Below, in pieces: positions 40,012 through 42,426 of a stretch of DNA of 42,426 nt. Position 1 is the stretch's first letter. Each line of letters opens with the position of its first letter. The DNA lies in assembly GCA_902799955.1 (NCBI GenBank), contig CADCCQ010000015.1, positions 1 to 42,426 of the forward strand, read 5' to 3'. Under the pieces are notes generated by a model. The model worked only from the letters and a program-made list of their open reading frames with translations, did no database searches and was not told the origin of the DNA. The DNA is from an uncultured bacterium (lineage in GTDB: Bacteria > Verrucomicrobiota > Kiritimatiellia > RFP12 > UBA1067). Made by a program: the position numbers and the translations under genes.

Positions 40012-41528
40012 TGGAGCGGACTTCCGCGAGGCCGGACCGGACAAAGGAGCTTTCAACCGAAAGCCCGCTACGGCTTCTCTTCAAATACTCGTGGCCCGCG
40101 CTTGTGGCCATGACGTTGAACGCACTTTACGCGGTCGTCGACCGGTTCTACATCGGACACGGCTGCGGAGAGGCGGCGATTGCGGGGATGACGCTGACCT
40201 TCCCCGTGATGATGGTCTTCGGCGCGTTCGGCGTATTCATTGGCGCCGGGCACTCGGCCGTCCTTTCGATAAAACTCGGCGAGGGAGACTCCGAGGCATG
40301 TGAAAAGCTGCTGGGCCAGCTGGTGGCGTTCAAACTGGCGTTTTTCTTCATTTTGACGCCGGTGGTGCTGTTCAACATAGACACCATTCTACGGTGGTGC
40401 GGGGGCGGAGGCGTAAGCGACGAGGCGTTCGACTGCGCAAGGCGATACCTGAAAATAGTGCTGGCATCCCATCTTTTCTCGCACATGGCATTTGGACTCT
40501 CGGCGATGATGCGCGCGGAGGGATCCGCAAAGACGTCGATGATGGCGATGATCGTGGGCTTCGGCGCAAACGCCATTCTGGACCCCTTCTTCATTTTCGG
40601 GCCTACATACCGTTTCGACGTTAACCTCGGGTTCGCTTCGTTCCCCATGCCGGGGATGGACCTGGGTGTCGAGGGGGCGGCCTGGGCGACCGTCTTCTCG
40701 ATGGCGGCAAGCTGCGCATACGCCCTGTCCTACTATTTGAGGGGAAGGAGCGCTGTCAGGCTTTCCTTTGGGAAGATAAGATTCCACAGGGGCCTTGTCG
40801 CCAAGCCGTGCGGAATTGGCTTCGCCCCCTTTCTTCAGCAGCTCCTGGGCGCGGTAATCAACATGGCCCTCCCGGCGGCCTTCGCGAAATGGGCCGTCGA
40901 CAAGGCGTCCGCGACGACCCAGATCGCCTCGCTAGGTGTGTTCGAAGGGGCGCTGATCCTCATCATAATGCCAGTCCTCGGTGCGCAGCAGGGCATCCAG
41001 CCCGTCATTGGCTACAACTGGGGGGCTCGGAACTTCAGGAGGGTGAAAAGCGCCCTTCTCGCCGGCCTTTGGATAACAAGCGCCCTGTGCGTCGCGGCCT
41101 GCCTGATGCAAACGGTGCCGCCGCTTGCCGAAGCGGTCGCGCGGATATTCGTGCCATCGGACAATCCCGCCCTTCTAGCCGTCGCAAAGCACGATCTCAT
41201 GCTTTCCAACTGCATGCTCTGGTGCATCGGGCTGAACATCGTGATGACCACCTACTTCCAGTCGATAGGCCATCCGGTCTCCGCCATAGTCCTTTCCACG
41301 ATGCGCCAGGGTTTTGTGATCCTGCCGGTGATTTTGTTTCTCCCTTACTTCATGGAGGACAAGACGTTCGCGATCTGGCTTTCGATGCCTATTTCGGATG
41401 TCGCCTGCTGTCTCATGACCATGGTGCCGTTTGCCCTTCACCTGCGTTTTCTCTCGAAAGTCAAGGACAGACAAAAGTCCTACGCCCGCGCTTCGCACGG
41501 GAATGCAAAGAGTAGCTTTGAGCTTTGA
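40011..41528 (+). CDS. MATE-family multidrug/Na+ antiporter
   Basis: 505 residues, about 12 membrane segments in two pseudo-repeats. Motifs: LFKYSWPALVAMTLNALYAV, VVDRFYIGH (family: VD..fiG), GMTLTFPVMMVFGAFGVFIG, then GIQPVIGYNWGARNFRRVK in the second half (family: QP..GyN.GA). Exports cationic compounds or drugs in exchange for Na+ or H+. Coupled to the LRR lipoprotein gene. The C-terminus ends in repeated-looking DNA (AGCTTTG units run past the stop). Confidence 0.93.
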   Translation: MERTSARPDRTKELSTESPLRLLFKYSWPALVAMTLNALYAVVDRFYIGHGCGEAAIAGMTLTFPVMMVFGAFGVFIGAGHSAVLSIKLGEGDSEACEKLLGQLVAFKLAFFFILTPVVLFNIDTILRWCGGGGVSDEAFDCARRYLKIVLASHLFSHMAFGLSAMMRAEGSAKTSMMAMIVGFGANAILDPFFIFGPTYRFDVNLGFASFPMPGMDLGVEGAAWATVFSMAASCAYALSYYLRGRSAVRLSFGKIRFHRGLVAKPCGIGFAPFLQQLLGAVINMALPAAFAKWAVDKASATTQIASLGVFEGALILIIMPVLGAQQGIQPVIGYNWGARNFRRVKSALLAGLWITSALCVAACLMQTVPPLAEAVARIFVPSDNPALLAVAKHDLMLSNCMLWCIGLNIVMTTYFQSIGHPVSAIVLSTMRQGFVILPVILFLPYFMEDKTFAIWLSMPISDVACCLMTMVPFALHLRFLSKVKDRQKSYARASHGNAKSSFEL

Positions 41529-41620
41529 GCTTTGAGCTTGGAGTCCTGGAATGCAAATGAAGAAGGGATTATGGAATTATGAAATTATGGAATTGTGGAA
41601 TAGCGGAATTACTCATTTCA
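41516..41620 (+). repeat. Short tandem repeats after the MATE gene
   Basis: AGCTTTG-type units (41516-41542), four in a row and covering the last MATE codons, then GGAATTATG / GAAATTATG units (about 41569-41615). No coding frame is supported. Confidence 0.75.
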
Positions 41621-41639
41621 TAGCGGCTGAAAGGGAATC

Positions 41640-41940
41640 GTTTCCGTATTTAATAAATCACAATTGCCACAATTGTTCACAAATCACAAATGAACCAGTT
41701 GTAAAACCTAATTGTTTGTCTCACGCAAAGTACGCTAAGTTCGCAAAGCAACCCTAAAATGGAACTTCGCGTACTTTGCGAACTTGGCGTGAGATATATT
41801 CGTGGGTTTTACCCTCAAATGACAAATACGGGAGGGTCTATTCTCCGCGCAGGCCTGGACGAGGCAGTGCCTATCCTCCCGATTTGTATTTGTGGCAATG
41901 ATGGTATTTGTGAACATTTGAGATCAGTGAACAATACGAA
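41640..41940. repeat. Long imperfect inverted repeat
   Basis: Core arms 41720-41748 and 41765-41793 (CTCACGCAAAG... against ...GGCGTGAG) pair at about 24 of 29 positions around a 16-nt loop. Outer parts GTAAAACC (41701-41708) / GGTTTTAC (41807-41814) and CACAAAT/ATTTGTG-rich flanks (41655-41690 / 41885-41920) extend the dyad. Confidence 0.75.
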
Positions 41941-42025
41941 GTTATAGGCAAGAAATCAGCAGTCTCGCCGCTGCGCCATTTTGTCCTGTTGATAACTCTT
42001 CAATAACTGTAGACATAAAATGATA

Positions 42026-42043
42026 TTTTGTCAATTGACAAAA
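42026..42043. repeat. 18-bp perfect palindrome
   Basis: TTTTGTCAATTGACAAAA in AT-rich DNA; a related TGACAAAAAATT...TATTTTG stretch occurs at about 35076-35100. Confidence 0.6.
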
Positions 42044-42248
42044 AATTATATTTTGTTTTTTACTCAATACTCGCAATATTTTAGCGGTTTTTGTTATCAC
42101 ATGTTGACGCATAATCATATATATCAAATTGTTTACAACAATGTAGATAAATATGGACAAATCAGTATACATTTATTGAAAAAACACATCCCCTTTCTCA
42201 GGAATATATGAATAGCGTGATACATGGTATTTGGCTTGGATTTCTCTT

Positions 42249-42276
42249 GTAAACAACCAGAACAACTTTCTTTTTC
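42249..42276 (-). repeat. Dispersed intergenic element (copy 2)
   Basis: Minus-strand reading has the same core AAGTTGTTCTGGTTGTTT as copy 1 at 34901-34930, again preceded by a purine run and GC-rich sequence. Confidence 0.6.
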
Positions 42277-42285
42277 CCCGCCGCG

Positions 42286-42426
42286 CACGGGGCGGCCTTG
42301 CGGCACCACTCTAGCGACCGCCTTCGGTCGGCAGCGACCTTCGGTCGGTGGATACGCTTCGCAGTTCGCGCGCACCCTCTTGCGACCTTGCTTCGCAAGG
42401 CTCCTCGCTTGGCTCGTCGGGGAACC
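42286..42426. repeat. GC-rich hairpin cluster at the window end
   Basis: Several short stems with TTC or CTTCG-type loops in a row: CGACC-TTC-GGTCG, CCTTGC-TTC-GCAAGG, and GACCG/CGGTC units. It continues to the window edge, so its full extent is unknown. Confidence 0.5.

Larger units (their letters stand above)
41529..42426. other. Right-end non-coding region
   Basis: 898 nt without a supported gene. It holds the tandem repeats above, a long imperfect inverted repeat (41640-41940), an AT-rich block (42000-42215) with an 18-bp palindrome, a dispersed element copy (42249-42276) and a GC-rich hairpin cluster to the window end. Open frames here are short and repeat-derived. Confidence 0.7.

Noticed and set aside
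41551..41947. Small frames reading SHAKYAKFAK-type peptides
   Set aside because: They translate the arms of the inverted repeat; both strands give similar peptides, as expected of a palindrome.
41942..42172. 76-residue minus-strand frame in the AT-rich end
   Set aside because: No ribosome site or recognised domain; composition matches the non-coding AT-rich block.

Overview
The window is high-GC bacterial chromosome carrying core genes (metG, tkt, lysS, prfA, rpmE, ilvC, hisC, tpiA) on both strands. PVC-superphylum-like hypothetical proteins, Hanks-type kinase signalling and the promoter style suggest the PVC group, perhaps a gut Kiritimatiellae-type bacterium. That placement is inference; no rRNA or tRNA gene was found.

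Layout. 1-5.5 kb (minus): the end of a Tad-pilus-type operon (tadC, FHA protein) behind tkt-metG. 5.5-7.1 kb: a DUF2235 hydrolase and a DUF805 membrane protein. 7.2-10.0 kb (minus): rpmE-prfA-lysS. 10.1-18.5 kb (minus): an O-antigen sugar operon, rfbF-rfbG-[GxxExxY]-rfbH-TPP enzyme-[RAYT transposase]-SDR reductase, which matches the route to a branched 3,6-dideoxyhexose of the yersiniose A type. 18.6-22 kb: a membrane metalloprotease-like protein and a GH127 glycosidase. 22-26 kb (plus): ilvC, a CPA2 antiporter and a TPR-like protein. 26-30 kb (plus): a response regulator and a surface-polymer cluster (CDP-glycerol-type transferase, two TagD-like cytidylyltransferases, LicD) joined by ATGA overlaps. 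30-33 kb: an MBL-fold protein, two paralogous lipoproteins and hisC. 33-37.8 kb (minus): plsC, a coiled-coil secreted protein, a Ser/Thr kinase, its small membrane partner and a response regulator. 37.9-41.5 kb (plus): dCMP deaminase, tpiA, an LRR lipoprotein and a MATE transporter. The last 0.9 kb is non-coding and repeat-rich.

The most striking feature is a family of about 30-nt palindromic elements. Each has a 10-nt tag TAGATTTGAT followed by an 8-bp stem with a TGN loop. They sit in frame INSIDE protein-coding genes of the sugar operon (internal in the TPP enzyme and rfbG, at the tail of the TPP enzyme, at the N-terminus of the SDR, and several times in the transposase gene), with one more copy in the metG linker. 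Seven perfect stems show six different sequences with every change compensated. A RAYT-like HUH/Y1 transposase lies in the same operon and is the obvious candidate to mobilise them. This looks like a REP/RAYT-type system whose elements behave like Rickettsia palindromic elements, adding peptide segments to host proteins.

A second theme is promoter architecture. Many first genes have a sigma70-like promoter with a 17-bp spacer, often holding an ACAAC...GTTGTG dyad. In at least six cases the TATAAT box ends only 6-8 nt before the start codon, implying leaderless mRNAs, while internal operon genes use ordinary Shine-Dalgarno sites.
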